Below are positions 11,401 through 23,574 of a stretch of 64,000 bases of DNA, piece after piece (position 1 is the stretch's first letter; every line of letters starts with the position of its first letter). Position numbers and translations under genes: made by a program. Source of the DNA: Rotaria socialis (Eukaryota; Rotifera; Eurotatoria; Philodinida; Philodinidae); the NCBI GenBank assembly GCA_905331475.1, contig CAJNYU010001954.1, positions 1 to 64,000 on the forward strand. The letters run 5' to 3'. The notes beneath the pieces were generated by a model. It made no database searches. It was not told where the DNA came from and saw nothing but the letters and a program-made list of their open reading frames with translations.

Positions 11401-14400
11401 CCGTAAATATAGTTTCGTTTATTTTTTCGATAGAGTATGATCGGTTCCAAAATGGGAATAGAAAGTTTATGTTTTTTAACCAATACCTACATTCAGTCTA
11501 TTGATGGTCTCTTTTTTTTAACATAATCCATCAACATAATAAAATTTAGAAAGTTTCTCTTTACGCTGACCAAGAAACAATCAGTTAACAATATAAAAAT
11601 CAACTTTCTGTGTAAGGCCATTGTGTAGTTATATGTAAGTAAATTATAACTGAGAATCTGGGCTGCGATTCGACCTATATTTCCTATAATTCCTATTTTT
11701 CCTATAGTTTATCGAAAAAAGTAGAAAATTTCCGAAAACTTCTTCATTTGGCTATTGTCTTCAGACGAAATAAAAAGTTTTAATGTGAATAATCATGTGT
11801 TTTGGACGAATTCTTGTATTATAGTGACATTTGTTTTAAACAGTATTTTTCCTTTCGCCTATTTAGTGGGCTGACTGAGAAATTGTTTAGTACTAAGTAC
11901 AAAATACAAAATAGTTCAAAAGAAAAAAACATTCACAAAGTGATCATGCACTAGTTTATGGTTTTTAGCGAAGTTTTAGTTAGATATAAAAGCTGTATAT
12001 ATATATCTATATATACCCTGGAAAAAATAAGTTTCACTCTGTATTTTGAGTATATTGTTACCAAAAGAACATAGTTTTTTAAAAGTAACGACATATTCTG
12101 AAAGCCCATGAAATTTTACATCACCCTGTATAGATGCATTTTCATTTACACTTACTTATTACCAGAAAAAAATAAGTTATGATTAAATACAAAATAGATT
12201 TGTGGAAAATAATAAGCGATGAATGCTAATTATCAGGACACTAAAATTAGGTTGAGATTTTTCGGAAGTCATGTGCGTAATCTGAAACGTCTCCTTTGAT
12301 TATGAGAAATAGTATTTGTTTTTTCAAAACTTATGATCTACTTTATTGTTATTTATCGATTTGTGAAAATTTTTTATAATAATCCTCGAATTAGCGACTT
12401 ATTTCATTAGAAAAAATTACGTAAGGATCTTGGCTACGGTTGAACTGTTTATAACAGCTTCATTAAAACGATTTTCGAGCAGAGAAGTTAAAAAACACCA
12501 AAAAATTGCACAGACACGGTGTATGAAGCGTCCTCTCTTTTTGCCATTTTCTTATCGAAAATCCTATATTTTGGACAGCCTTGATCCTCTAAGAATTCCT
12601 GTATTTTTAAAAAAGTGCAATCGGAGGCCAGCTGAGAATGTAACACTGAAATCAGGTAGTGCACAGTACGAAACGAAATGAATTATCGGCAACATGCTGC
12701 AAGATCATTTTCATGGATTTATTTTGAAGACACTTTCTCCACCTTTTGAGATCAAAGATCAAATACTTTTGATAAACTAATAATATCTTCTTTTGATTAG
12801 GAATCCAAAGATGAATCTCTCACTCGACGGTAAGTAGTTTTGAGTGAAACTCTAATAATAAGTGTTATGAAAAATAATTTCGAATTTAGTTTACAACCGT
12901 ATGGTATAAATTATTCGGATGCCTACACACTTGAATATCCACGTTATACAAAGATTGTACCATTGAATCGATACATGCATCGTGTAAAAAATTTTCATCA
13001 AGCTTTACGAATGAAATATTTTTATCATTGTGTATGTCTTAGAAGTGAACTTCAAAGTTCTTTTTTCAATATTATTTATTTTAGTTATCTTATATTGTTT
13101 TCCTGTTCATTTTTTCTTACATGATTCTATTTAATTTTCAATTGCCAACAGATAAAATTCCTTCAATCCATTGGACTGAAATTGTAACAATTATTCTAGT
13201 TTCGTCCATGTTAATTGAAGAAATTCATTATGTAAATATTTCTTATGTAATCAAATTAAGGCAAAACAGATTTTATTAAAAATTTTAGTTCGTCAGCCTG
13301 GATAACTTAAGTTTTCCGGGGAAATGTTTTAATTATTTTCGTAATTTATTTAAAATTATGACGATTGTTGGTTTTATTCTATTCTACGTTGGACTAGTTC
13401 TAAGGTTTACTCATGCGACTACAGACGAAGAATTTTTTGCAGCAAGGTAAGACTTTCTCTCCCTCAAAATATTGAATACTTGTAAAAAAATTGGCTAAAT
13501 TTTACTTATTTAGGATAGTCATGGCGATCGATCTAGAGATTTGGTGGCTTCGTTCTCTCTCATTTATTCTTGTTGTACGATTCCTTGGTCCACATATTGT
13601 AGCTATTGGGAAAATGGTAACTGTCCTACTTGATTTATATTTAGACAGCAATTATTTGTTTTTGCATTGTCTTTTCCTATAGCTTAAGGATCTGGCATTT
13701 TTTATGTGTATTATTGCTATTGTGATGACTGGCTATGGCGTAGCTTCACGCGCAATGGTATATTATCCAAATGCTAATAGATTTAATGAAACTGGCATTA
13801 GCATTGCATTTAATGGTAGAGATATTTTCCGTCAAATTGCATATCCGGTGTATTATTTAATGTACGGGGAATTCGGCACTGAATTAGATGACCTTGATAG
13901 TAAGTTGACAATATCCATGCATGGGGTCAAAGTTCGCCTTTTTTTACAAACATTATTTTTTCAAAAATTAAATTTTTTTCTAAATAGACAATCGTGATGA
14001 AGCTTGGTCAATATCAACACATGTATTACTTGCCGTTCATATGCTTTTTGTGAATATTCTACTTACTAATTTACTCATTGCCATGTTTAGGTAAATATTA
14101 AATGCAATAGTAAATCATAAGAATAAACCTATATTTTAAAGTAAACGATTCGATCAAGTGTACGAAGATACACAAAACATTTGGCATACACAACAATATA
14201 TATTTACACGCGAATATTATACACGTGCACCCTTTTTTCCACCAATAAGTCTTATCTATGATATGTATTATCTATGTCGTTTGACATTTTTTAATATAAG
14301 ACGAGTTTGCTTTAAAAAGTCAGCTGATCCGCGAGCCAAAACGTTTAGTAAGTTAAAGGCAATTGGGTTTTGGTGGCATTAAAATTTTAGAATTCATTTC

Positions 14401-14967
14401 TTATAGAGATGATACCCATCGACAAAAGTTGTGTTAAAGATTGGTACCAATTTGAGGCTGCATCGACATATGAATATGCTCATCAAGAAGTCAAAGCATT
14501 AAAAGCTGTGTTAATGACGTTAGTGAATAAGAAGTAGAAGAATATTGATTAATGTTGTTTTTTGATTGATCTAGATCGTCGAATGGCTCCGATTTGCATT
14601 GCATTGAAAAAAGAGAAGATAACAATGATAGTATGAATGATTCAAACAATTCAAATAGTAATATACGACAAATACAGGATGATCTAGCAAAATTAAATCA
14701 ATCATTTGAAGATATTAAAGGACAATTAAAAACATTAATTGAAGTAAATTTATTCGTTCGTGAAAAATCATATCAAACATTCATATATTTTTTTCTTTCC
14801 TACTTTAGAAATCTTAGGATCATCATAGTATGCCTAGATTCAACAAAATTAATCGAATTTCTTGTTTTCTTTTCATTCATATACAATTAATGTTCCTCGA
14901 TTGAAAGTAAAAAATGAAAACGTTTTTTTTTCAGTTGGTGATTGATTTTGAACTAGATGCTTGTTAA
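5442..14967 (+). CDS. TRPM-like cation channel (24 exons; 5' exon not placed)
   Basis: I join 24 exons, from 5442-5524 and 5590-5743 through 14575-14743 and 14935-14967. Lengths and phases stay open for about 1,297 codons. The N-terminal TRPM homology region shows IMSIIGGAKYF, GAWLITNG and VVEGGRDTI. The middle helical region has RDLFLWSIL and AALIATKILKE. Transmembrane segments lie within 10004-14090, with a pore YPVYYLMYGEFGTE and an S6 VNILLTNLLIAMF. A TRP-helix region follows (WHTQQYIFTREYY...PPISLIYDMYYL). A C-terminal coiled coil with heptad-like spacing ends the protein. There is no Nudix or alpha-kinase domain. The first exon found has no Met, so the start lies upstream. The last exon is uncertain: splicing to 14809 would stop after two residues. 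Inferred role: plasma-membrane Ca2+/monovalent cation channel. Confidence 0.85.
7009..7416. mobile_element. Non-autonomous hAT-type MITE
   Basis: The left end reads CAGGGGTGTCGCG and the right end is the complement of CAGGGGTACCGCGG, a hAT-style CAGGG terminal inverted repeat. The 8 bp on the left (CACTTAAT) and on the right (GGCTTAAT) match at 6 of 8 positions, as expected for an aged 8-bp hAT target duplication. It is 408 bp long, has no ORF and lies in a TRPM intron. Confidence 0.7.
7110..7223. repeat. Perfect 57-bp tandem duplication
   Basis: Two adjacent identical 57-bp units, each beginning TTCGGATTCTG, lie at 7110-7166 and 7167-7223. A partial third copy follows at 7224. They are inside the hAT-type MITE, and their identity implies a recent duplication. 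Confidence 0.85.
10193..12800. other. 2.6-kb TRPM intron, repeat-bearing, no gene
   Basis: The intron lies between the exon ending VNYRNAGG and a 29-nt microexon at 12801-12829. It contains the TACCCAGG-ended element at 10515-10809, a short ATT run near 10913-10928 and a TATA-rich stretch near 11995-12016. The remainder is AT-rich with no coding signal I can support. Confidence 0.65.
10515..10809. mobile_element. Short TIR element with TACCCAGG ends
   Basis: It begins TACCCAGG and ends CCTGGGTA, giving an 8-bp exact inverted terminus. The interior is built of degenerate GGATTCCGAT/GGAATCC units like those at 1-156. I found no clear target duplication. It has no ORF of its own and is inferred to be non-autonomous. 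Confidence 0.55.
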
Positions 14968-15230
14968 TAATCGATACATTTTGAACTACTTGTTGAACTT
15001 GATACAAATAAATTGCATGAATTATTTGATGAAAACTGGAACAGAACGATGCTAAAGTATATTTAGACAGGCGATCGTATTGAACATAGTATATATTACA
15101 ATAGATATTCAGGTTTTTGTTCTATTTTATTTCTACTGTTCGATTACAAGAAATATATTAGCAATGTAAAGGGATTGGATTTCAAAAGTGAACTAGTGAA
15201 AAATACATGATTGTTAAAAAAAACAATTTC

Positions 15231-16487
15231 TTATAAATCAGTTAAGCATTTTTCATCTACAGCATCTAGTTTTTGTTTAATGGTTTGTAAACAGTGAAAA
15301 ATTCGATCAATATCAACTCTAAGTTGAACATCGTAGGCATCATTCGTTCCATAGTGACAACGTCGAAATTCACGGCGTAGTCGAGCATATAGAAGACGAG
15401 CAATAAATTGTTTGCATTTTCCGTTAACTTGCTGTTTACCACATGTGGTTCGAGATTGATTCTTGATAGTCTGCAAACGCCACCAAGCAAGTATGAGTCG
15501 TGCTGCAGGTCGAAGAAGACGTTCAGATTCACGACGCTTTTCGTCAATGGATGTTAAACCAGCTGAAATAATACCAGCAGGCAATGTCCAAAGTACAAGA
15601 CCTATGCAACATAAACTTGCTGTAAGAGTACGACCTTTAAGCAAAGACAGAGAAAAAAAATCATAATAAATTTCAGAATCAGTCATAGTATGACATTTTA
15701 TGAATACCAGTCAATGTTTGAGGCCAAGTATCGCCATAGCCAATCTAGATCAAAGATAAAAGTCATGGCTATTGAGAATAATCCTAAGCATAATTTCACT
15801 TACTGTAGCCATTGAATTGATAGTAAACCATACCGAGTCTGTGTATGTTTTAAAAAAGAATTGCCCATTGGTTTCTATATGTCGTTCAACAAGCCACAAA
15901 AAGTAAGCTGTTGGCAGTAGAAGTAAAATACATATGTAGACAGCTGCCAAAATAACTCGACGATATTGCCAAATGATAAAACTAATTAAAGGAATTGATT
16001 TAATGTATCGATCCAATGAAATAAAACGAAGCAATTGAAGAAAGCGAAGACCATGTAAGAAATATTTCGGTGTATCATAAAATTTGATTAAATATGAAGT
16101 AAAAACAGTAGCATATGAAATTAATAACACCAAATCAACGATTACATAATGTTCATAGAAAAATTGAATTTTGCCGTGTAACCCTTGATAACGTGACCTT
16201 GATTCAGATGCATACGTTCGCAGTATAAACTCAATCAAACAATACACACACAATGTTAATTCGATATAAAACAGTATTGATACGCTTGATTCATGATATT
16301 CTTCATATGTTGTTCGTGTACCTACAACTACGGCAACCGAGAAAGCTAAGAATAGAAAACAGCCATAGAGAGAAGATTGTTCAAATAGATGAAATAAACG
16401 AGAAGACAACCAAGGAGCACGATGAAACCGTCGTTGTCGTGTCTTGTCTAATCGCGATGGTAAAAATAATTCAGATTCGTTCTGCAT
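15231..16487 (-). CDS. KCNQ (Kv7)-like voltage-gated potassium channel
   Basis: Three exons: 16487-15804, a 37-nt microexon 15744-15708, and 15634-15231. The frame is continuous for 374 aa. Segments S1-S6 are recognisable: S2 around IELTLCVYCLIEFILR, S4 as GLRFLQLLRFISLDR, S5 about ILAAVYICILLLLPTAYF, and S6 with the gating-hinge-like LPAGIISAGL. The microexon completes the K+ selectivity filter ATIGYGDTWP. After S6, RRESERLLRPAARLILAWWRL resembles the Kv7 proximal calmodulin-binding helix. It is short for Kv7: the long C-terminus with assembly domain is absent. S4 is charge-poor compared with Kv7 (His and Ser where Arg is usual). Inferred role: plasma-membrane K+ channel. The ATG at 16487 opens the frame; an upstream coding exon cannot be excluded. 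Confidence 0.85.
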
Positions 16488-17553
16488 TTGTCTTCAATAG
16501 AACTAGAAATGATGTTAACTCTTGACTTTTATCAGCTTTTCTACTTGAATTAATAGAAAGTGATTGTATCGAATTTCTATTCATGTTAATAGGCAACAAT
16601 CTTAAGATTCGCTACGAAGATGTTTTGACTTTTCTATCGACGATTGTCTATTATTCACCTTTACATTTAACTAGAAATGAAAATTACTCTCGTAAAAGGT
16701 TACACTTGTTAGGGTGCGAGTCTATAACTTCACTGACAACATAGATGGGATCGGCTTGACTAGAGAGATTCGATATTGTTTAAAAATTTGAGTTCAAAGA
16801 CTGTTACAATAAAATAGAATTAAAAATTGATGAGGAAATCACTTAAGAAAATCGATTTTTGGAAAAGCACATTCTTGTGATCCTGAATGTCGCCTCTTCC
16901 AGAGTATTATATGAAATAAGTCTCGATTTTGACGAAAGTCCCATGAAGAGATAGAAATTTTGAAGCACTTCCCAATGATGTATAACATTTCACAAATATT
17001 TGCACTAGAAGAACATCAACTACTCAGTAATTTTGCTGTAGAGATTTCATAACAGAAAGAGTTTTCAAAAATATTGTTTGAATTTGAAGAGCCTGTAAAT
17101 ACAAACATGTGCAGTGTATAGTTATTTCGTTGTTTTGACTCCTTATATTAGCTAAAAGCAATTTCATTTTCCATTTTCATGTCACTAATGAATCGACATT
17201 GTTCACATCATTGGGTGTGGGTGTAAGTGAAGATACACGGCCTACTTCACGCCCACAAGATTTTTTATGTAGAATATATTTATTAATTGTGATGCTATTT
17301 AAGAACATCCATACATCTACACCCTTCATTTGCTTTCTGCTCGGTATTTGTGACATTGTTTTTCTTTTTAAACTTATGATAGTAAGAATGATTTTCGATA
17401 AGCGTTGTGCACTTTATCATATTCTTGTGAGAAGAACAGCTGCTCTAAATAACTTCAAACACTTTTTGAAATAGGTAGCCCAATTTGTTTTGAATTCGAA
17501 AACAAAGTATGTTTTATTTGCATTTTTATTTGTTCGTTTAGAAAAATCTAATC
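16488..17553. other. Intergenic region
   Basis: There is no supported gene between the K+ channel start and the next secreted-protein gene. Near 17210-17222 there is a GGGTGTGGGTGT run resembling two telomeric units. An ACACCC-containing stretch sits about 100 bp downstream. Confidence 0.5.
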
Positions 17554-19006
17554 ATGCTCACTACAATTTTATATTGTCTATTATTATCAACTTTGTCTGT
17601 TGTTGTATCAGCTACATATTTTAATAGCGAGCATGGTAAATATTTGTCTATTTTAAACGAGAAACAATTGTGGGTTTGGTCATGTTATAGTTAGAACACT
17701 TATTCCTGTACATATACGGCTGCTTAGCCACTACATCAATTGAGCTGCCAAGTGCCTGCTATCGGTTGGTTGAGACTAGGATGCCAACATAAGTCTCTTA
17801 TTCAATCCATTAAATACAGTGAAACCAATAAAAAAAAAGACTTTGTCTTACACTCTTAGATTGATTTCACCAAATGATCTGCTGCTAATCTATCCAAAAA
17901 AGGTGTCGACAACTGGACCTGAATGCGAAAGAAGTTTGCCATAGAAATAGTTGCTTTTCACAACAATAATAGAATGATTATATCTACTCTTGAGTCGTCA
18001 AACTTGGAGGAGAGGGTGTAACTAATTTAAAAAGTAGCGATTAATCCGAGTTTGACAGGTCAATCGACTTTGATAAATCGTCGATTTACTATGTTTATCA
18101 TATACCTATTACATGATTACATTAGTATTATAGTTGATAGCCGGCTAAGTGTGTATTGAAGTGACTCAAGTCAAGAGTAATATTACTTACAAATGGAGAT
18201 TTCGAGTTTCTTGGCACTCACACATTTTCAGCATTTTCTAGAAGAAAAATAGTTTTTCTTCGTAGTTTTTCCTTTAAGAACCAATAGTTTTAGAATCCAA
18301 CGACAATTTAAAGTAATCTCATTTTTGCTTGTATTGGAATCGATAACAGTCAAAGTCACAGAACTTTACTGTCCCAAGTTTCATCTACACAAGATCAAAG
18401 CAAATACCTGCCACAGCTTCATTCGTATGAGTCCTTTCTTATCTTTATTTCATATTACTTTGTTTCTTCATCCTCTCGTTGTCTGTCTCTCTATCATGGT
18501 TCTCTTTTGTCGACTTGAACTCTCAATACCTTTCGTTTTTCTGTGTCTTCAAAACAACGAGAAAGCACGAATAAATACGTGTATTATTTTCTATTTCAGG
18601 CCTTGTTAAATTTGGTTTGGGTCAAAAAGCAAACTCTCAAGATTATAATGGACCGTGGGGAGAAGGAGTCAAATGTCCTTATAGCAATCCTCGTAAATAA
18701 CTCTTTGTTCGGCTATCATGTTGTCAGCTAATTTCGTTTTTATTTTTCCGTATTTTAGCGTTTCCCGATGGTACTACTGTGTATACAGGCTCAGTCCCAT
18801 CTGCTATGACTACGGATGCTGTGAATTATCTTCGTGATGTAAACATTAAACTTTTTCAAGTCAGCGAGACCAGAACATATTCTAGTTTACCTAATGTCTA
18901 TTTTGTGATGAGAAAAGAATTTCACACTTGGCATTATTCTGGTGGTAAACTCTTAACCGGTTGTTGGACAGGTGTTACTGTTTATCAATATATCAATCAT
19001 CCATAA
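17554..19006 (+). CDS. Small secreted protein of unknown family
   Basis: Three exons (17554-17635, 18600-18692, 18759-19006) join in frame to 140 aa. The first exon encodes a signal peptide (MLTTILYCLLLSTLSVVVSA) with cleavage probably after SA. The mature part contains QDYNGPWGEGVKCPYSNP, then FHTWHYSGGKLLTGCWTGVTVYQYINHP at the end in two short stretches. There are only two cysteines, about 75 residues apart, which could form one disulfide. I do not recognise the family. The 964-bp first intron contains a CGATTAATC-type repeat near 18028-18100. Splice sites are canonical and the frame is intact, so it is probably expressed. Confidence 0.65.
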
Positions 19007-20170
19007 GTGAACAGTCAAGAGTCAAAAGATTCCTCAAAATTGATCTTAATTTTTTTTTCTGTAATACACTTGTTAATACAGACAATTACATATCATATGA
19101 CCAAAGAAAAAAGGTCAAAGGGATTCTAAATGCGATTTTTTGGAAACTATGAAGAGAAATGTGTGTGTGTGTGTGTGTGTGTGTATGCATATGTGTCAAT
19201 GAGAAATAATGGAAATACAATACTAGGAACCAAACCACATACATATCCTCTTAGTTGTTCTGGCTATGATTGTACTAATCATGATAAAACTGGATTGATG
19301 TAGGTGTGGTTATTAATATTAATATTCTCGACTCGTACCCACATTATGATTCTCAATTTTGTATATTTTTCTTTCCCAATCTGAACAGTGTTTTGTATCG
19401 TTCTTCTTCGTTTCAATGATACTCATTATTTTTCCTTTCTGTCTGCAAGTAAACACGAGAAAAAAATCTTGGTTTTTCTTCTTCTCTCTTCGTCAGTCAT
19501 ACTGAGAAATGTAACATTATTGTGAATATAATTTATGATTCATTTATTCGTCCAACAGTTTGGTTCTATTACGAAGCGTAAGTGATTCACTCCGCACCAT
19601 TTTTTTATTTTTATTTGCACGAGTACTTCAATGCATAACATTGTAGCAAATTTTAGCGAGAAGAAATTCAAATTAAACGATATTTATCGAATGATTTCCA
19701 ATGACAACACTGATATTGGAGAACCCTTTTCATGCGAAGCTTGACATATCATGACAATGGTCACACTTCATGAATGTACTTACACATTTCCAATGAAATG
19801 CTCATAGTATCGTGCCAGAAATGAGGGGGACTAGATGTATACTCCTCGTGTTTCATATATATATGTGAAGTAAAAAAAAGACTTATTGTTTAAGAGTGAG
19901 GCACATGACCTTGTGAATGACACAGCACGTAGCAACTAAATTATTCATCTTTTCAAGTATGTTGTGCCATTCATTTGTTTTTCTCTCGAATTTTAACTGA
20001 AGGATGTATTCGATAAGCAGATGAATTCGACCTCGTTCTTTTTGCGCGAGTTTACTATTTTTTTTACCGCTAATTCTGTTCTCCGATTTTTATGCTTATC
20101 CCTATCGAATAACAATGATTGAATGAATTCTTTCTGTACATAGTCTTTATAGGCGAAAACATACTTTGCA
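19007..20170. other. Intergenic region with GT microsatellite
   Basis: No coding signal is visible. A (GT)n run of about 26 bp lies near 19158-19184. The sequence is otherwise AT-rich and unique as far as I can see. Confidence 0.5.
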
Positions 20171-21502
20171 ATGACAATTTTTAACTACGTGATCGTAGGC
20201 AGTGGACCAGCTGGTTTATCGGCTAGTTACGGATTGAATGCACATCATGAAACTAATTATTTGTTGATTGATAGTGGCGATGGCCTATCGGAACGTGTAC
20301 AATCCAATGATAAAACACATATTGGAGGTATTGGTGGTGCCGGTCTCTTCTCCGATGGTTATTTTGTATTTTATCCAGCCGGTAACAGATTGTGGTTGCT
20401 TGATCAAGAATGTTTACGAGAAAGCTACAATCAATTAGCAAAAATGTTTCAAGGCATTCTTGATATACCAGCTTTTCCACGTGATCTCAGTATAAAATCT
20501 GCTGGCCAAGTCACAACAGTCAACACCATTTTGGGTTGCCATGCTGATATGGTATTGGATGTTGCAACATCCCTGGCAGCTTGGTTTGGCAACATTCAAA
20601 ACAGCGATGAACAAACTATTATTAATACTGAAAAACGAAAACAAAAAAAGCAATCCACGTTCCGTTTAACACTTGAACAACGTACTGCTCTCATTGCTTC
20701 AATTCTGCATGGTCTAAAACCGAATCAATTATCTCTGAACACTAAACTGTGTCAGATAGAATCTACAACAGATAATACTTACATTTTGCACTGTAAGAAA
20801 AATGGTAATGATGTTGAATTTCGCTGTAAGAATATCATTCTCAGTGGTGGTCGATTTTTTCCAATCGTTTCTCAGTCATTTCCTATGATAAAACATGTTT
20901 TTAAGCAAGTGGAAATTGGCGTACGTCTCTGCGGTCCAGCAAATAATAGTTTATTCTCGGATGCAACACAAGCCAATTCAAAAATTATTCCAACAGCCGA
21001 TGCCAATCTTGAGTATCGAACATTTTTTTGGTGTCGTAACGGAGGATGTTCATGGGCCGAACAAGACGGTATAGCTGCCTATTATGGCTCTTCGGAATGT
21101 CCAGCAACATCTGAAAGTAATTTCGGCTTCAATGTGTGTTACAAGAGCGACGATGCTCAGAAACTTTTAGAAAAAGTGAAGGGTACACGTCCATTTGAAC
21201 TATCACTTGCTGAATTGGACAAGTTACATGACATATATGATGATGTCGGTACTCATATTGCTACAGGGATTGAATTATTTTTCACAAAGTTCAGTAAAGA
21301 TACAAATTTAGATCGGCAAAGTTTTATGCTCAAAGGACCCACACTAGAAGCCGTTGGAAACTATCCACTACTCGACCAAAATATGAAAGTACCAGGAGAA
21401 AATATTTGGTATGCTGGAGATGCTACAGGTGTATTCCGTGGCATTATACCTTCGATGTTAAGTGGCTTATTTGTTGTGAATCAAACGAAGAAACTTGTCT
21501 AA
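20171..21502 (+). CDS. FAD-dependent dehydrogenase (COG2509 type), intronless
   Basis: A single 443-aa frame with no introns. Residues 6-33 are a Rossmann FAD/NAD site (VIVGSGPAGLSASY, GxGxxG). The stretch GGIGGAGLFSDGYFVFYPAG at about 52-71 matches the hallmark of the uncharacterised bacterial FAD dehydrogenases grouped as COG2509. The C-terminal flavin motif is NIWYAGDATGVFRGIIPS near 410-427. No signal peptide is present, so it is probably cytosolic. Its redox substrate is unknown. Most large conserved genes here are split by introns while this one is not, and its motifs are of prokaryotic type. I infer acquisition by horizontal transfer, as is frequent in bdelloids. The start ATG lies just upstream of the Rossmann strand, as in the family. 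Confidence 0.85.
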   Translation: MTIFNYVIVGSGPAGLSASYGLNAHHETNYLLIDSGDGLSERVQSNDKTHIGGIGGAGLFSDGYFVFYPAGNRLWLLDQECLRESYNQLAKMFQGILDIPAFPRDLSIKSAGQVTTVNTILGCHADMVLDVATSLAAWFGNIQNSDEQTIINTEKRKQKKQSTFRLTLEQRTALIASILHGLKPNQLSLNTKLCQIESTTDNTYILHCKKNGNDVEFRCKNIILSGGRFFPIVSQSFPMIKHVFKQVEIGVRLCGPANNSLFSDATQANSKIIPTADANLEYRTFFWCRNGGCSWAEQDGIAAYYGSSECPATSESNFGFNVCYKSDDAQKLLEKVKGTRPFELSLAELDKLHDIYDDVGTHIATGIELFFTKFSKDTNLDRQSFMLKGPTLEAVGNYPLLDQNMKVPGENIWYAGDATGVFRGIIPSMLSGLFVVNQTKKLV

Positions 21503-21749
21503 ATCAGTGACTGAACTTTTGTATTCTATAGAACTAACAATACTCTAGCTTTTTCCCGACGTACTTAGTGACATCCAATGATTGTTTGATTTAAGTTATT
21601 GAATTATATTTTACTTCAGAAATTCGATAAAAAGATGCTCTTCAATAAAAATGCTTAGTGTAGTATTCATGTCAAATAAAAGAAGCGTGAGTCTTTTTGG
21701 AATCATTTTTCCTAGGAACTAAAGAGAGAAATCGGCATTTTTTGAGGGG

Positions 21750-22049
21750 TGTCCAAGGACTGAGGATTAGGAATTCCTCATCAGTTTCCATACATTTTCT
21801 TGCATAATAAAGGTAAAAATATAGAATATTCACGATAGTTTTTGTTCTTACACTCATTTTCACTTGAAAAATTGTGAGAATCAATGATTTCATGCAAAAA
21901 TTATTTTGAAAACAGCAATATCGCAACTTTCGTGAATGATGGAACGGTGAGGGAACCTATAGTTGATTCCCATTTCCTCCAGGAATTATCAAAGCGGTAC
22001 TGACAATTCCTCGACACATTAGGAATTCCTATTTCTCAGTCCTTGGGCA
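21750..22049. mobile_element. 300-bp MITE-like TIR element
   Basis: The left terminus TGTCCAAGGACTGAG and the right terminus (complement TGCCCAAGGACTGAG) match at 14 of 15 positions. The similarity extends inward through a shared TAGGAATTCCT. Extending outward, the right end would read CAGTGCCC, which resembles hAT termini, but I see no 8-bp duplication. It has no coding capacity. Confidence 0.65.
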
Positions 22050-23574
22050 CTGCTGACAATTTCATAATCAATAAATGCACTTTTTGAAAGTTCAAAATAT
22101 TAATTTACAAACAAAAGCATAAAAAAAAAGGTAAATAGAAGTAAGTCCATTGGTACCCTCAGTTTTCATAAAAAATTCGATGTAATTGGTTCTCACATAA
22201 TGTATTTTTTCGCTCAAGCTGTCCGAAAAGGATGAGAATAAAGAAGCGTCTCAACGTATCTAATAGTGTACAAAAGTGATCGTCATTTACTCTATAACAA
22301 GAAGGGCATGGGTGTGGGATGTCATTTTAGAGAAGTGCACCCACATTCACACCCATAGTTTCAAGCATGCTATTTTATTGTGCTTATGAGAGTCATGTTA
22401 AAATATAGCTTCGTTGTGTCACTCATCCTTTGCCAATAGAATGATATTGGATGGGTATTTGTTTTCCTAGGGTTTATATTCTTGCTTTCGAAAATATGCA
22501 CACATTTCTATTCTTGTAGTCAGGCTGTCTAGTAAGATCCCTGAATGAAGTATTGAATGGCCATTTTTAGTGTTTCCTTGACTGATATTTATTGACGCTT
22601 CTTGTTCTGCAATATGCAACTAATCAGCAACAGTTAAGTCGGATCTTTTTGTACAATCGCTATATTCTCCCAGCTTTTTCATCATTCATGTATTGTAAGA
22701 AAAAAACACGCCTGATGCAAATATTTACCGATGTTTTGATGTCCGCATGGATCCTCTATTGTACAATATCCAGAGTAAATTAATTTTTTTCTACCGACGA
22801 AAATATATTATATTGATAATATCATTGTAAAAGAAAACACTCACAAGCACAGTTGAATCTAACCATTGACTGAGTGTCCACACGTCGGCATCATTTCAAA
22901 AATATGGTGAGACTTGATACTTATAAAAAAAGCAAAAATCGTGATATTTTATATCGACAGTAGCTCTTATCAAAACAATTTGCAACAAAATGTTATTCGA
23001 TTAGAACAATACCTAATATTATCCTCTGTCTGTACATCGGTAAAAGAACTAAAATGACTCAGAAACTAAATCAGTATCTAAAATGTGTTTGCAGTATTCA
23101 CGTGAGTCACAGTAATCCTACTCAGAAAACAAGAAACAGATTTACATTTACATATCGAAACTGATATAGAAATGAATATTTATCCACCATATAATTTCTC
23201 AAAGCTCAGATATTCTTGATTTTTCAAATGGAATCCTTTTTGGCTATTGTAACGTGATGTACAGTAAAATGATCGTAAATATTGAACAGGTATGCATTTC
23301 GAAATTCTGTTTGACAATGACTTAGACACTACTTGCTAGATTCAATTTAAAACGGTTATCAGTCCCTCATCTCCTCGAATAACGAAATTGTACTGTAGAT
23401 TGTATAAAATTACTATTCCAATTCCCAGGTTATACCTAGCCGTGTTTGTATGTGCCATATGCTTATTATTTGCATTATATGGTACAAATTATGTCAGTTT
23501 GAGTGAGCTGCTGTTGCTTAAGTAACAGTGTGATATGGATGAATGCTGGACAGAAAGAAAGTGACATCGAATTC

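Noticed and set aside
19158-19184. GT microsatellite as telomere-like sequence
   Set aside because: It is a pure GT run without the GGG of the TGTGGG unit.
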